Positions 16,823 to 26,190 are shown, counted from the stretch's first letter. The stretch is 64,000 nt of DNA from Actinomadura kijaniata NBRC 14229 (GCF_001552175.1 NZ_BCQR01000030.1:22415-86414); one strand, 5' to 3'. Notes: a model not told the origin generated them from the sequence alone. Numbers and translations are program-made.

Positions 16823-17983
16823 ATGCACGCCGATCCACTGAAGGACATTGAGCATGCCCTGTGGGACGCCCAGCCGCACGAACTGCTGGAGGCCGCCGCG
16901 CGGCTGATCCAGGCCGACACCGCGGCCGCGGACGTCGAGATCCTGCTCGTGGACTACCGGCAGGCGTACCTGGTCCCCGCCGTGGGGCGCGGCCGCGTTC
17001 CGGTGCGGCTGGACAACACCGCGCCGGGGCACGCGTTCGCCGCCCGGCAGGTCGTCCAGGACTCCACCGGCCACACCGTGCACCTCCCGCTGGTCGTGCA
17101 CGGCGACCGGCTGGGCGTGCTGAGCGTGCGGCTGCCCGAGCCCGCCGACCGGACGACGACCGAACGCCTCACCGCCGTCGCGACCGTGCTGGCCCGCGCG
17201 CTGCGGATCGCCGACCTGCACACCGACCGGTACCGGAGCATCCGCCGCCGCAGCCGCCTCACGCTGGCCGCCGAGATCCAGTGGGACCTGCTGCCGGGCA
17301 CCGCCTGCGCCACCGACGAGTTCCACCTGGCCGGGCAGCTGGAGCCCGCCTACGCGGTGTGGGGCGACAACTTCGACTGGGCGATCTCCGAGCGGTACCT
17401 GACGCTGACGGTCAGCGACGGCATGGGCACCGGCGTGGAGGCCGCCGCCCTCACCCACCTGGCCGTCAGCGCGCTGCGCAACGCCCGCCGCTCCGGCGCC
17501 GACATCTCCGAGCAGGCCGCGCTCGCCGACCAGACCCTCTACGCCCGCCACCGCGGCGACCGGCACGTGGCCACCCTGCTGCTGGAGGTCGAGCTCGACA
17601 CCGGCCGCGTCCGGGTGATCGACGCGGGCTCGCCCCGCGTCTACCGGATGCGCGGCAACACCACCGAGGCCGTCCGGTTCGAGTCCCAACTCCCCCTCGG
17701 CATGTTCGGCGACGCCGACTACACGGCGGAGTACTTCGCCCTGGAGCCCGGCGACCGCCTCGCGATCGTCAGCGACGGCGTGCACACCGCCCGGTCGTCG
17801 GCCGGGGAGAACTACGGGGAGGCCGCGCTGGCCCAGGCGCTGCGCGACACCCGCCTCCAGGACCCGCCGGAGGCGGTGCGCACGTTCATCCGCCACTACC
17901 TGTCCTACCACGGCGCCGCGGAGCCGCAGGACGACGCGGTGGTGGTCTTCCTGGACTGGACCGGAAAGAACCCCCAGGCCTAG
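16823..17983 (+). CDS. GAF-domain PP2C (SpoIIE/RsbU-type) serine phosphatase
   Basis: The 386-aa protein has a GAF-like sensor region (about residues 20-140) and a SpoIIE-type phosphatase domain (about 155-380) with metal-binding motifs SDGMGTG near 207 and SDGVHTA near 317. The usual GGD-W/F-Y-D motif appears as VWGDNFDW, with a Trp replacing the first Gly. Such phosphatases dephosphorylate STAS antagonists and so switch on stress sigma factors. A STAS protein lies 2.7 kb upstream, a possible partner. Start ATG 16823 has GAGGGA upstream. Confidence 0.85.
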   Translation: MHADPLKDIEHALWDAQPHELLEAAARLIQADTAAADVEILLVDYRQAYLVPAVGRGRVPVRLDNTAPGHAFAARQVVQDSTGHTVHLPLVVHGDRLGVLSVRLPEPADRTTTERLTAVATVLARALRIADLHTDRYRSIRRRSRLTLAAEIQWDLLPGTACATDEFHLAGQLEPAYAVWGDNFDWAISERYLTLTVSDGMGTGVEAAALTHLAVSALRNARRSGADISEQAALADQTLYARHRGDRHVATLLLEVELDTGRVRVIDAGSPRVYRMRGNTTEAVRFESQLPLGMFGDADYTAEYFALEPGDRLAIVSDGVHTARSSAGENYGEAALAQALRDTRLQDPPEAVRTFIRHYLSYHGAAEPQDDAVVVFLDWTGKNPQA

Positions 17984-18030
17984 GACCTCCCGCGGGCCCG
18001 AAGCCGGAGGCAAGGGTCCGCGGGTCAGGT

Positions 18031-18049
18031 CGCGCGGCGATGCCGCGCG
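18031..18049. terminator. Hairpin between convergent signalling genes
   Basis: An 8-bp stem (18031-18038 with 18042-18049) with a 3-base loop lies between the end of the GAF-PP2C gene and the end of the response regulator gene. Confidence 0.55.
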
Positions 18050-18073
18050 CCGTGGGCCGGGTCTTCACACGAG

Positions 18074-18520
18074 CTAGCGGTTGCGGGGCAGCCTCACCAC
18101 CGTGACGAAGAAGTCGTCGATCTGCCGGACCACCTGGATGAACTGGTCGAAGTCCACCGGCTTGGTCACATAGGCGTTGGCGTGCAGGTGGTAGCTGCGC
18201 AGTATGTCCTCGTCGGCCTCCGACGTCGTCAGGACCACCACCGGGATGTGCCGCAGGTCCGGGTCGTCCTTGATCTCCTCCAGGACCTCCCGGCCGTCCT
18301 TGCGGGGCAGGTTGAGGTCCAGCAGGATCAGGTCGGGGCGCGGGGCGCCGCCGTAGGGGTCCTCGCGGCGCAGGAACGCCATCGCCTGCTCGCCGTCGTT
18401 GACCACGTGCAGGCTGTTGCGCACCTTGTTGTGCTCGAACGCCTCGGTCGTCAGCAGCACGTCTCCCGGGTCGTCCTCGACCAGCAGCACCTCGATGGGG
18501 CGCACGTCAACCTGCGTCAT
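18074..18520 (-). CDS. Single-domain response regulator
   Basis: The 148-aa protein is a stand-alone receiver domain: acidic pocket VEDDPGD near residue 15, phospho-acceptor Asp in [13 protein letters not shown] near 68, and Lys in YVTKPVDF near 122. No output domain follows. It resembles the Rcp1-like regulators that pair with phytochrome-type histidine kinases. It is the last gene of a three-gene operon; its first 14 bases overlap the kinase gene. It is probably a relay or a diffusible phospho-signal. Confidence 0.93.
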   Translation of the reverse strand: MTQVDVRPIEVLLVEDDPGDVLLTTEAFEHNKVRNSLHVVNDGEQAMAFLRREDPYGGAPRPDLILLDLNLPRKDGREVLEEIKDDPDLRHIPVVVLTTSEADEDILRSYHLHANAYVTKPVDFDQFIQVVRQIDDFFVTVVRLPRNR

Positions 18521-20195
18521 CCTCGCTCTTCTCCTCCGTCTCGCCCTCCGGCTCCGGCTCGGGTTCGGGCCGGGCGGGGAGGGTCCATCGGATCGTAGTG
18601 CCGGGCGCGTCGCCGTCCCGGTCCTCGGTCTCCAACCAGATCCGGCCGCCGTGGAACTCCACGATCTTCTTGCACAGCGCCAGCCCGATGCCGGTCCCGG
18701 TGTACTCGTCGCGCGGGTGCAGCCGCTGGAAGATCAGGAAGATCCGGTCGGCGTAGCGCGGTTCGATGCCGATGCCGTTGTCGGCACAGGCGAACTCCCA
18801 GTGGTCGCCGTCCCGCCGCGCGCTGATCCCGACCTCGGGCGGGACGTCGGGACGCCGGAACTTGATCGCGTTGCCGACCAGGTTCAGGAAAAGCTGGCCG
18901 AGCTGGGTGCGGTCGCCCGCCACCGTCGGCAGGTCGGCGACCGTGACCCGCGCGCCGGTCTCCTCGCGCAGCGTGGACAGGTCGTCCAGGGTCTGCCCGA
19001 CCACCGCGTTCAGGTCCACGGCGTCCTCGGTGCGCGACAGCCGGCCGACGCGGGAGAAGCTCAGCAGGTCGTTGATCAGCGCCTGCATGCGCTTGGCGCC
19101 GTCCACCGCGAACTCGACGTACTGGCGGCCCCGGTCGTCCAGCTGGTCGCCGTAGCGGCGCTCCAGCATCTGGCAGAACGAGGCGACCTTGCGCAGCGGC
19201 TCCTGGAGGTCGTGGCTGGCGACGTAGGCGAACTGCTCCAGCTCCTTGTTGGAGCGGCGCAGCTCGGCGGTCTGCTCGTTGAGCATCTGCCGGGCCTCGG
19301 AGCTGACCCGCCACTCGTCCAGGATGCGGTGCCGCATCGCGTCGATGATCGCGGCGAGCTCGGCGATCTCGGCGGGACCGGGCACGTCCATCGGGTGGGC
19401 GAAGTCGCCGTGCGCGACGGCGCGGACCCGTTCCGACAGCGACGAGACCGGGGTCAGCACGGTGCGGCGGATCAGCAGCGCCAGCGCGAGCGCCGCGAGG
19501 ACCACCATGATCAGCGCGGCGGCGACCGACCAGTAGGCGATCCTGGCACGCCGGTCGAGGTCGTCGGCGACCTTCTTGTGCAGCGTGGACAGGGCCTGCT
19601 GCTGGACGGCGTTGCCGGAGCGGACCCGGGTGAACGCGGTGGTGCCGGACCGCTCGGAGTCCGGGGACAGCCCGCCGCCGCCGGGGCCCCGGGCGATCGG
19701 CTCGGCGAACGCGCCGCGCCAGGCGGCGGTGTCGGAGGCGAGACGGTCCAGCCCCGCCAGGACCGGGCCCTTCCCGGGGACGTCGGACAGCAGCTCGCGG
19801 ATGCGGCGGGTGGTGTTCGCCTCCTCGGCGACGGCCTGCCGGTACTCGACGAGCCGGGCCCGTTCGCCGTCGGCGGCGTAGGCGCGGATCGCGTCGTCCT
19901 GGCGGCCGAGCGCGTCGGACAGCTCGAACTGCGCGACCATCGCAGGGTCCACCCGGTCCACCAGCATGGCGCGGGCCTCGCCGTTCTGGTGCAGCGCCAG
20001 CACCGCCTGGCCGATCGAGACCAGTAGCAGCAGGCCGAGGACCACCGAACCGACCCGGTAGAGCTGGGTGAGCCGCAGCCGCGCCATACCGGTCGGGGGC
20101 GGCAGCGCGCTCGGCGGCAGGAACACGGGCGGCCCGGTGGGATCCTCCCGGAGGAGCTCCACGTCGGCGTCGGTCCTCTCGTCCTGCAAGGTCAT
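18507..20195 (-). CDS. Sensor histidine kinase with CHASE3-like and HAMP domains
   Basis: The 562-aa kinase has a membrane helix near residues 40-62, an extracytoplasmic helical CHASE3-like sensor, a second helix near 225-245 and a HAMP region. A HisKA domain follows with [13 protein letters not shown] near 330, and an HATPase domain with [11 protein letters not shown] near 435 and [10 protein letters not shown] near 470. An acidic tail ends the protein. It overlaps the upstream receiver-PP2C gene by 4 bp (ATGA) and the downstream receiver gene by 14 bp, so the three proteins are made together and likely form one phosphorelay. Confidence 0.93.
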   Translation of the reverse strand: MTLQDERTDADVELLREDPTGPPVFLPPSALPPPTGMARLRLTQLYRVGSVVLGLLLLVSIGQAVLALHQNGEARAMLVDRVDPAMVAQFELSDALGRQDDAIRAYAADGERARLVEYRQAVAEEANTTRRIRELLSDVPGKGPVLAGLDRLASDTAAWRGAFAEPIARGPGGGGLSPDSERSGTTAFTRVRSGNAVQQQALSTLHKKVADDLDRRARIAYWSVAAALIMVVLAALALALLIRRTVLTPVSSLSERVRAVAHGDFAHPMDVPGPAEIAELAAIIDAMRHRILDEWRVSSEARQMLNEQTAELRRSNKELEQFAYVASHDLQEPLRKVASFCQMLERRYGDQLDDRGRQYVEFAVDGAKRMQALINDLLSFSRVGRLSRTEDAVDLNAVVGQTLDDLSTLREETGARVTVADLPTVAGDRTQLGQLFLNLVGNAIKFRRPDVPPEVGISARRDGDHWEFACADNGIGIEPRYADRIFLIFQRLHPRDEYTGTGIGLALCKKIVEFHGGRIWLETEDRDGDAPGTTIRWTLPARPEPEPEPEGETEEKSEDDAG

Positions 20196-21391
20196 CGTCC
20201 CTCACCCCGGCTCAGCAGCAGCACGGCCAGATCGTCCGACAGTGGTGCGCCGTTCAACCGCTCCGCCTCCTCGATCAACCCGTCGACCAGCGGCGCGGCG
20301 CGCTGCCCGCGCGCGTGCGCCGCTCGTGCCAGCCTCACCAGACCGGACAGGTCCAAACGCGCGGAACCGTCACCCACCAGACCCTCGACCAGCCCGTCGG
20401 TGTAGACCATCAACGCCCAGTCGTCGCCGAGTTCGACCTCCGCGGCGGGCCACTCCATGCCGGGCAGCACGCCCAGCGCCGGACCGCACGGCTCGTCGGG
20501 CAGCGGCTCCACGCCGCTCGGGGTGAACAGCAGCGGACGCGGGTGCCCGGCCCGCCAGACCCGGGCCCGGCGCAGGTCCGGGTCGAGCGCGACCATGCAC
20601 AGCGTGGTGAAGATCTCCTCACTCCACCGCTCGTACGTCAGCACCGTGTCCAGGGTGCGCAGCAGATCCTCGCCGGTGTGCCCGGCGAGCACGAGCGTGC
20701 GCCACGCCATGCGCAGCCGCACGCCCAGCGACGCCTCGTCCGCGCCGTGCCCGCTGACGTCGCCGACCACCGCGTGGACGACACCGTCCCCGGTCTGCAC
20801 CGTGTCGTAGAAGTCGCCGCCCAGCAGCGTCCCGTCGCGACCGGGCCGGTAGCGGGTCAGATGACCCAGCTCACCGGCGTCGGTGAAGATCGGGACCGGG
20901 AGCAGGCCGCGTTCCAGCCGGGCGTTCTCCCGCTCCACCGCGCGGGCCTCGACGAGCTGCTTCTCCGAACGGTCGGCGCGGTGGCGTTCGATCGCGTACC
21001 GGATCGCGCGGGACAGCAGCGCGCCGTCCACGTTCTGCTTGACCAGGTAGTCCTGGGCCCCGGCGGCGACGGCGGCGACACCGGCGTGGGCGTCGTCGAG
21101 CCCGGTCAGCACCAGCGCGGCGGTGTGCGGCGCGGCGGCCAGCACCTCGCGCAGCGCGTCCAGCCCGTCGGCGTCCGGCAGCGACAGGTCGACGATCACG
21201 CACTGTACATCGGGGGTCAGCGCGGCGCGCGCGTCGGCGAGGGTGCGGGCGACGGAGACCTTGACGTCGGGTTCGGTCTCCCGCAGCAGTTCCTGGAACA
21301 GGAACGCGTCCCCCGGATCGTCCTCCACCAGCAGCAGCCGCAGGTAATCGGTGCTTTCCGGCAGCCCTACGGGTTCGTGGGTCAGGGTCAT
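20192..21391 (-). CDS. Response regulator with PP2C (SpoIIE-type) phosphatase output
   Basis: The 399-aa protein has an N-terminal receiver domain ([12 protein letters not shown] near 15, Asp in VIVDLSLPDADG near 62, Lys in YLVKQN near 117). A short coiled linker leads to a SpoIIE phosphatase domain with LLGGDFYD near 215, GDVSGHG near 240 and MVYTDGLVEG near 345. Phosphorylation by the coupled kinase would be expected to control dephosphorylation of a STAS antagonist. I choose ATG 21391 rather than the longer frame to 21433 because homologues begin shortly before the receiver. It leads the three-gene operon. Confidence 0.92.
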   Translation of the reverse strand: MTLTHEPVGLPESTDYLRLLLVEDDPGDAFLFQELLRETEPDVKVSVARTLADARAALTPDVQCVIVDLSLPDADGLDALREVLAAAPHTAALVLTGLDDAHAGVAAVAAGAQDYLVKQNVDGALLSRAIRYAIERHRADRSEKQLVEARAVERENARLERGLLPVPIFTDAGELGHLTRYRPGRDGTLLGGDFYDTVQTGDGVVHAVVGDVSGHGADEASLGVRLRMAWRTLVLAGHTGEDLLRTLDTVLTYERWSEEIFTTLCMVALDPDLRRARVWRAGHPRPLLFTPSGVEPLPDEPCGPALGVLPGMEWPAAEVELGDDWALMVYTDGLVEGLVGDGSARLDLSGLVRLARAAHARGQRAAPLVDGLIEEAERLNGAPLSDDLAVLLLSRGEGR

Positions 21392-21593
21392 CGACTGTCC
21401 GCGCACCGTTGGAGGACTGTTGTCATAGAACAAATGCTAGGGCACCGCAAGCCTTACCGGTGGTGACCGGCCGTCAACGGGTCGGCGCGGGACGGCGAAC
21501 GCTTTTCGGAACGTCGGTAACAATAGCCCCGCCCGCGCCACTACCCGGTGACAGACGACACCGGACGACGTGAGGAGCGGCGGTGGTTCCCCG

Positions 21594-22160
21594 ATGAACG
21601 ACGCCGAACGGCGCTTCACCGCGATCTACGACTCCTGCCGGCAACGGGTGTGGGCCTACGCCTGCGCCCGTGCCGGCGGACAGATCGCCGACGAGGTGGT
21701 GAGCGAGACCTTCGCCATCGCCTGGCGGCGGTTCGGCGACATCCCCGAACCGCCGCTGCCCTGGCTGCTGGGCGTGGCCCGCAACGTCCTGCGCGACGGC
21801 CACCGCGCGGAGGCGCGGCGCGCGGCGTTCACGGCCGAACTGGCCCACTGGACCCCGCCGCCGGGCGGGGACGTCGCCGAGGACGTCACCGAGCGGATGG
21901 CGGTCCTGCGGGCGATGGCGGAGCTGCCGGACGGCGACCGCGAGGTCCTGATCCTGACCGCCTGGCAGGGCCTGAGCCCCCGCGAGGCGGCCCGCGTCCT
22001 CGGCTGCCGCCCGGCGGCCCTGCGGGTCCGCCTGCACCGCGCCCGCCGCCGCCTCACCAAGGCGGTGGAGGGTTCGGCCGCGCGGTCCCCCGCGCCCCGT
22101 CCCGGCCCCGCCGGGGTCGTCCGTTCACAGGTGGAGATCGTCGGTAGGGAGATGACATGA
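21594..22160 (+). CDS. ECF RNA polymerase sigma factor
   Basis: The 188-aa product has region 2 (FTAIYDSCRQRVWAYACARA, then FAIAWRRFGDIP) and region 4 (LPDGDREVLILTAWQGLS, AARVLGCRPAALRVRLHRAR). ATG 21594 is preferred over GTG 21570, which would add eight residues; a GAGGAGCGG lies between them. Its stop overlaps the start of a CU044_5270-type membrane protein by 4 bp (ATGA), the arrangement expected for a sigma/anti-sigma pair. Divergent to it, 200 bases away, is the receiver-PP2C operon. Confidence 0.92.
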   Translation: MNDAERRFTAIYDSCRQRVWAYACARAGGQIADEVVSETFAIAWRRFGDIPEPPLPWLLGVARNVLRDGHRAEARRAAFTAELAHWTPPPGGDVAEDVTERMAVLRAMAELPDGDREVLILTAWQGLSPREAARVLGCRPAALRVRLHRARRRLTKAVEGSAARSPAPRPGPAGVVRSQVEIVGREMT

Positions 22161-23284
22161 GCCGCGATGTGCTGCGCGTTCTGACCGAGGCGCGCCCGGT
22201 CGAGCTGGACCCGGAGATCCGGGTGGACGAGGCGACGCGGACGGCGGAGCTGGCGCGGGCGATGGCGGGGACGCGCGACGCGCACCGGGAACGCGCCCGC
22301 CGCGTCCGCCCGGTGTGGGTCCTCGGCCTGGCCGGGGCGACGGCGGCGGCCGCGCTGGTGGCGACCGTGGTCGTCCCGGACGACCCCGCCGCGCCGCGGA
22401 GCCCGGCCCCGGTCGCGCTGGACGCCCGGACCGTGCTGCTCGCGGCGGCCGACCGCACCGCCGCGACGCCCGAGGGCACCGGCGCGTACTGGCACAGCAG
22501 GACCATCCACCGGAACCACTTCCCGGTGACCGAGGGGGGCCGGCGCTACACGATCGAGGTGACGCAGGCCACGGACTCGTGGACGCCCGCGCGCCCGAAG
22601 GGGAAGCAGTGGTCGCGGACCCAGAACCTGGGCTTCCGCCCGGCGAGCGCCGCTGACCGGGCGGCGTGGCAGAAGGCGGGCTCGCCCACCCGCGTCAAGG
22701 TGTCCGTCCCGATCTCGCCCAAGCTCAAGCGGCTCAAGTCCGCGGTCTACGAGGCCGCCCCGGGCAAGGCGCACGTCCAGGCGTCGCCGCTGGTGGACGG
22801 CGACAAGGTCTACTGGATCGGCCGCAACGTCACCATGAAGCAGGTGCGGAGCCTGCCCACCACGCCCGCGACCCTGAGGAAGGAGCTGCTGCGCTGGTAC
22901 AAGGGGCACGGCACCGAGTCGAACTCGCCGATGCCGAGGGACCGCTGGCTGTTCGAGGTGGGTGGCCTGCTGGTCACGGACCTGCCGGTGACCACGAAGA
23001 CGCGCGCGGCGGCGTTCCGGTTGCTGGCGGACCTGCCGGGCGTGCGCTCGATCGGCAAGGTGCGCGACGCGGAGGGCCGCCCCGGAGTGGCGGTCGCGGC
23101 GATCGAACGCACCCCCAACGGCGTCCTCCAGCGGCGCCTGGTCATCGACCCGGCCCGGGGCGCGGCCCTGGCCTCCGAGACGATCGTCCTGGAGCCCGCC
23201 GGGGTCAACGCGGAGCTCCCGCCGAACAGCCTGCTGGGCTCGTCGACGTTCACCACGACCTGGACCGACAAGCCCCTGTCCTGA
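22157..23284 (+). CDS. CU044_5270-family membrane protein, putative sigma partner
   Basis: The 375-aa product has a cytosolic N-terminus of about 50 residues, one membrane helix (about 52-72) and a large exported domain rich in Trp and Arg (YWHSRTIHRNHF, DGDKVYWIGRN). It follows the ECF sigma factor with a 4-bp overlap. Proteins of this family regularly sit after ECF sigma genes in actinomycetes, and the N-terminal part may hold the sigma; this is inference from context. A hairpin ends the operon. Confidence 0.8.
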   Translation: MSRDVLRVLTEARPVELDPEIRVDEATRTAELARAMAGTRDAHRERARRVRPVWVLGLAGATAAAALVATVVVPDDPAAPRSPAPVALDARTVLLAAADRTAATPEGTGAYWHSRTIHRNHFPVTEGGRRYTIEVTQATDSWTPARPKGKQWSRTQNLGFRPASAADRAAWQKAGSPTRVKVSVPISPKLKRLKSAVYEAAPGKAHVQASPLVDGDKVYWIGRNVTMKQVRSLPTTPATLRKELLRWYKGHGTESNSPMPRDRWLFEVGGLLVTDLPVTTKTRAAAFRLLADLPGVRSIGKVRDAEGRPGVAVAAIERTPNGVLQRRLVIDPARGAALASETIVLEPAGVNAELPPNSLLGSSTFTTTWTDKPLS

Positions 23285-23306
23285 CCTCGCGCGACCCCAG
23301 AACGAC

Positions 23307-23342
23307 TCAGCCCGCGACCCGCCCCCACGCGTCGCGGGCTGA
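23307..23342 (+). terminator. Hairpin after the ECF sigma operon
   Basis: A perfect 12-bp stem (23307-23318 with 23331-23342) with a 12-base loop lies 22 bases after the stop codon. Confidence 0.75.
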
Positions 23343-23435
23343 CCGCTCCTCGGACCACAAGCCCGCCGAGCCGACACGTCCTGCCGCCCCGACGGTGGCC
23401 GCGACCTAAGGAAGGCGACGGAGCGGACCGACTAC

Positions 23436-23980
23436 GTTTCGTGGCCCACAGCCGGTGCAGCGATCGCCTTCCATGACGGAGCGGACGCGTCGCGCCGAGC
23501 ACATCCGGCACCGGCTGCCGGTGCCGCCGCCCTGACCTGCGAGGTGACGACGGAGCCCGGCCGCTCGGTGACGTTTTCCCCTCCGGTGGGCCTGACCCCC
23601 GTCAGGTCACCGCCAGCGGCGCGGCGTGGTTGGGCGGCCGCTCCTCTCCCGACGGGCGATACCGCGCCATCGGCCACGGCCGGATGTCCGGACTCGCGAC
23701 CGCCCTCGCCTCCTGCGCCAAGGCGCGCGACATCCATGGCGAGGGGGCCATCACCTGGTACGACGCCAAGGGCCGTGCTCTGGGCACCACGGTGCACCCC
23801 ACCCCCGGCCAGGTCGTCGGCTACGACCCCGGCGGCATCCTGCTCACCGGCACCGCAGTCTCCGGCCCGCTGACCGGCCACGCCGTCCAGGGCACCGCCA
23901 CCCCGACCAGCGGTATCAGACGCTGCGCTCTCGGCGGACTGACCGAGGCCCACGGTAAAGGCCAGGTCGTCTTCACCTAG
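23436..23980 (+). pseudogene. Frameshifted remnant of a secreted beta-rich protein
   Basis: Two frames read as one protein when joined. Frame one gives AAALTCEVTTEPGRSVTFSP, then VGLTP up to 23600; frame two continues RQVTASGAAWLGG, RMSGLATALASC, GAITWYDAKGRALGTT and VVGYDPGGILLTG to a stop at 23980. Adding one C to the C5 run at 23596-23600 restores the frame. The pattern (Cys, V-T-F-S-P, T-G-type strands, I-T-W-Y) is that of small secreted proteins common in actinomycetes. No start codon or signal peptide is found in frame upstream, so the 5' end also seems lost. It could be a sequencing error plus a missed start, but the missing signal peptide argues for decay. Confidence 0.5.
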
Positions 23981-23999
23981 GTCCGCAGTATGCGGGTGG

Positions 24000-24140
24000 A
24001 GGTGCGATCAGCAGTCCAGCACCGAAATCGGTGTGCAAGGCGCGCCACGATCCGTACCGCTGCTGCGGCAGCAGCGGTTCCAGCAGTGCTCGCTCAGCAT
24101 CGTTCGACTCATGACGACGGATCACTCGCCCAGGGATCAC
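24000..24140 (-). pseudogene. IS5-type transposase N-terminal remnant (left)
   Basis: Read on the minus strand, the peptide RRHESNDAERALLEPLLPQQ matches the start of IS5-family transposases (usual form R-HELTDAEWALLEPLLP). It breaks off into RYGSWRALHTDFG, which resembles a later piece of the same family (ERYGSWK-), so an internal deletion is likely. Only a fragment remains and it cannot encode a working enzyme. Its 5' end points toward the two-gene module to its right. Confidence 0.6.
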
Positions 24141-24360
24141 CACAGAGCAGACCAGCCGCATCCGCTTTGACGACAGGGTTCAAGAAAAGATCACTCGGGC
24201 GGCGCGTCGTTTCATGCCTTCTGAATAAGGATCAACAGATCCGGGCGACGCTCCAGGGCTCATGGCGTGAACTTGCCGATTCTCTCGATATTCGTACATG
24301 TCTTCCAGGGCTTCGATAGTGTGACCTCTCCATGCCGACCGCTCACGAAAGTGACCGAGC

Positions 24361-24711
24361 ATGACTTTCGAAACTTACCTGGACAAAAGTGACGACGAGC
24401 TTTTCGAGTTGCTCGGCACGGCCCTGCTCGGTGAAGGGCCCGGCCTCTCGCCCGAGGACCGGGCCGCCCATCGTCGCTTCGGGCGTACCTGGTTCGACAA
24501 CAAGCAACGCGAACTGCAGCGCAAGATCTGCAATCACCCCGGGATCCAGAATCTTCTCGGCACCACCGGATCGGACCGGGTGATCGACGCGGCGGCGATC
24601 TACGAACTGCTCGACAAGATGGGAGAGGATCCCGTCGTCGCGCCTCTCGTCGCGGTATTGATCGCCCGCATCGGTCTCGGGACCTTCTGCGCGAACGCGC
24701 CCGGGGCGTGA
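24361..24711 (+). CDS. 116-aa unknown protein coupled to a metalloprotease
   Basis: I do not recognise this protein. It is acidic at the N-terminus (YLDKSDDELFELLGTALLGE), then helical with a conserved-looking core (FGRTWFDNKQRELQRKICNH) and a hydrophobic helix near the end (PVVAPLVAVLIARIGL) that could be buried or membrane-associated. The stop overlaps the GTG of the metalloprotease gene by 4 bases (GTGA), so the two are made together. Codon use contains more A/T-ending codons than neighbouring genes, in line with transfer. Upstream, TTGCCG and TACATG about 16 bases apart near 24273-24300 may be a promoter. Possible roles are cofactor, inhibitor or substrate of the protease. Confidence 0.75.
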   Translation: MTFETYLDKSDDELFELLGTALLGEGPGLSPEDRAAHRRFGRTWFDNKQRELQRKICNHPGIQNLLGTTGSDRVIDAAAIYELLDKMGEDPVVAPLVAVLIARIGLGTFCANAPGA

Positions 24712-26117
24712 AGCCGGAGGAGAGCCAGGCGGAGCAAAGGCGCCGCCTACTGGAACCTGATCGCGTCCTGCAGCTCGAACGGCTGCGCGACCAGCTCCGA
24801 GAGCGTGGCCATCACGACGCCCTCGCTCGGATGGACGCGGGGATGCTCGCATGGGAGCAGGATGAGTGGTCGGACCGTTATGCCGACCCGGTGAGCGGAA
24901 TCTACCAACACGTGACCGAGAACGTGAAGGCCGCCATGGTCGATCTGGGCGCGGATCGAGATCGTCTGGAGTCCGTCTGTGTGACGTCGACACTGCAGGA
25001 AACGGTGTCCGCCATGGTGCAGTCGTTCCCCGACGGTTCGGCGCTGGCGAAGATCTCTGACTCGATCATGTCCTTGGCCAACGTTTACACCGGTTACTCC
25101 GCCGACCTGTTCAAGGAGATCAGCTCTGGTGGGCCGCGGGGTATATGGCGCATCGCCCGTTCCATGCGAGGTGGGGCCTTCGGGGGTGATGTGGACATGC
25201 TCACCGGCCTGTTGCGCTATTACAACGTCAACCAGCGGGTCTTCGGGGTGCCCGCGAAGTTGGGACTGTTGCTGCGCCCGGAATCCGAGGCCGTCGAAGC
25301 GTTCCTGCTCCTGCAGTCGATGCGTTTCGTGATCGGCCACGAGATCGCCCACCACGTGCTCGGCCACGGCAGCGTGGCCCACGCCTTCTCTCCGCAGGAC
25401 GAACTGCCGACATGCTCGCCCGACCAGCAACGGGAACTGGACGCCGACATGTTCGCCCTGAGAGCGACGCAGCGCGCCGCCGAGCGTGACGCCGGAGCGC
25501 CGGCCGCCCATGTCGAGGCCGCCACGGCGCTGGGGGCGCTGGTGGGAATGCTGGTGGTGAACGTCACCGAACAGGCGTTGTTCCTGCGGCGAGGAGCGAG
25601 CCACCCACCAGCGTCGACGCGGGCGGCACTGCTGCTGGGACGACTCGGCGGACCGGCGCAGACGCTCGCCCGGCTCTTCCTCGGCGACCTTCTCGCGGCC
25701 ACGCGCGCCTCGGCGACCTTCGAGCCCGGCGCCCGGGTCTTCGACGCATCACAAATGATCGCCCATCGCCGGGTGGGCTTCCTTCAGTCGGAAGATTATC
25801 TTCGCCTGGTGTCCATGCTCGACACGGCGCAGTGTCGAGAGGACGAGGCGCTGACCCGTTTCCTGCACAGAACGGGCTCGGACTTGGCCGAAGGCGCGCA
25901 GGCCGCGCTCGACGGAGATCCCGGGGCCGCGTTGTCGGCGTGGGGTCTGGAGCGATCACGAACCGAGGAGATCTGTGATTCCCGCCGGGTGCTCGTCTTC
26001 CACGGTCTCCTGGAATCTCTGCGTGAGAGTTTCGCCGGAAGATTCCCTTCCGAAGAGGAAACCCTGCTCACCTCCCTCGTCGCAGCACAACTGGTTGCAA
26101 GAAGGCTGTCGGCCTAG
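24708..26117 (+). CDS. Putative zinc metalloprotease with HEIAH motif
   Basis: The 469-aa product has a zincin motif, HEIAHHVLGH near residue 211, and about 33 residues later QRELDADMFAL, which supplies the expected third ligand (Glu) in the pattern seen in ImmA/IrrE and M48-like peptidases. The N-terminal 200 residues are helical with no known domain; the C-terminal 200 are Ala/Leu-rich and unfamiliar. No signal peptide is visible, so a cytosolic protease is likely. It is coupled by GTGA to the 116-aa protein. The pair is flanked by two transposase remnants. ImmA-type proteases act in mobile-element control by cutting repressors; a similar conflict or defence role is inference only. Confidence 0.75.
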   Translation: MKPEESQAEQRRRLLEPDRVLQLERLRDQLRERGHHDALARMDAGMLAWEQDEWSDRYADPVSGIYQHVTENVKAAMVDLGADRDRLESVCVTSTLQETVSAMVQSFPDGSALAKISDSIMSLANVYTGYSADLFKEISSGGPRGIWRIARSMRGGAFGGDVDMLTGLLRYYNVNQRVFGVPAKLGLLLRPESEAVEAFLLLQSMRFVIGHEIAHHVLGHGSVAHAFSPQDELPTCSPDQQRELDADMFALRATQRAAERDAGAPAAHVEAATALGALVGMLVVNVTEQALFLRRGASHPPASTRAALLLGRLGGPAQTLARLFLGDLLAATRASATFEPGARVFDASQMIAHRRVGFLQSEDYLRLVSMLDTAQCREDEALTRFLHRTGSDLAEGAQAALDGDPGAALSAWGLERSRTEEICDSRRVLVFHGLLESLRESFAGRFPSEEETLLTSLVAAQLVARRLSA

Positions 26118-26190
26118 GTTCTGTCGTCAAGGCGGACGCCGACGGTCGGCTTGACAGCGATCTTCGAAGCCGTGGTTCCCTGCCCGTGAG

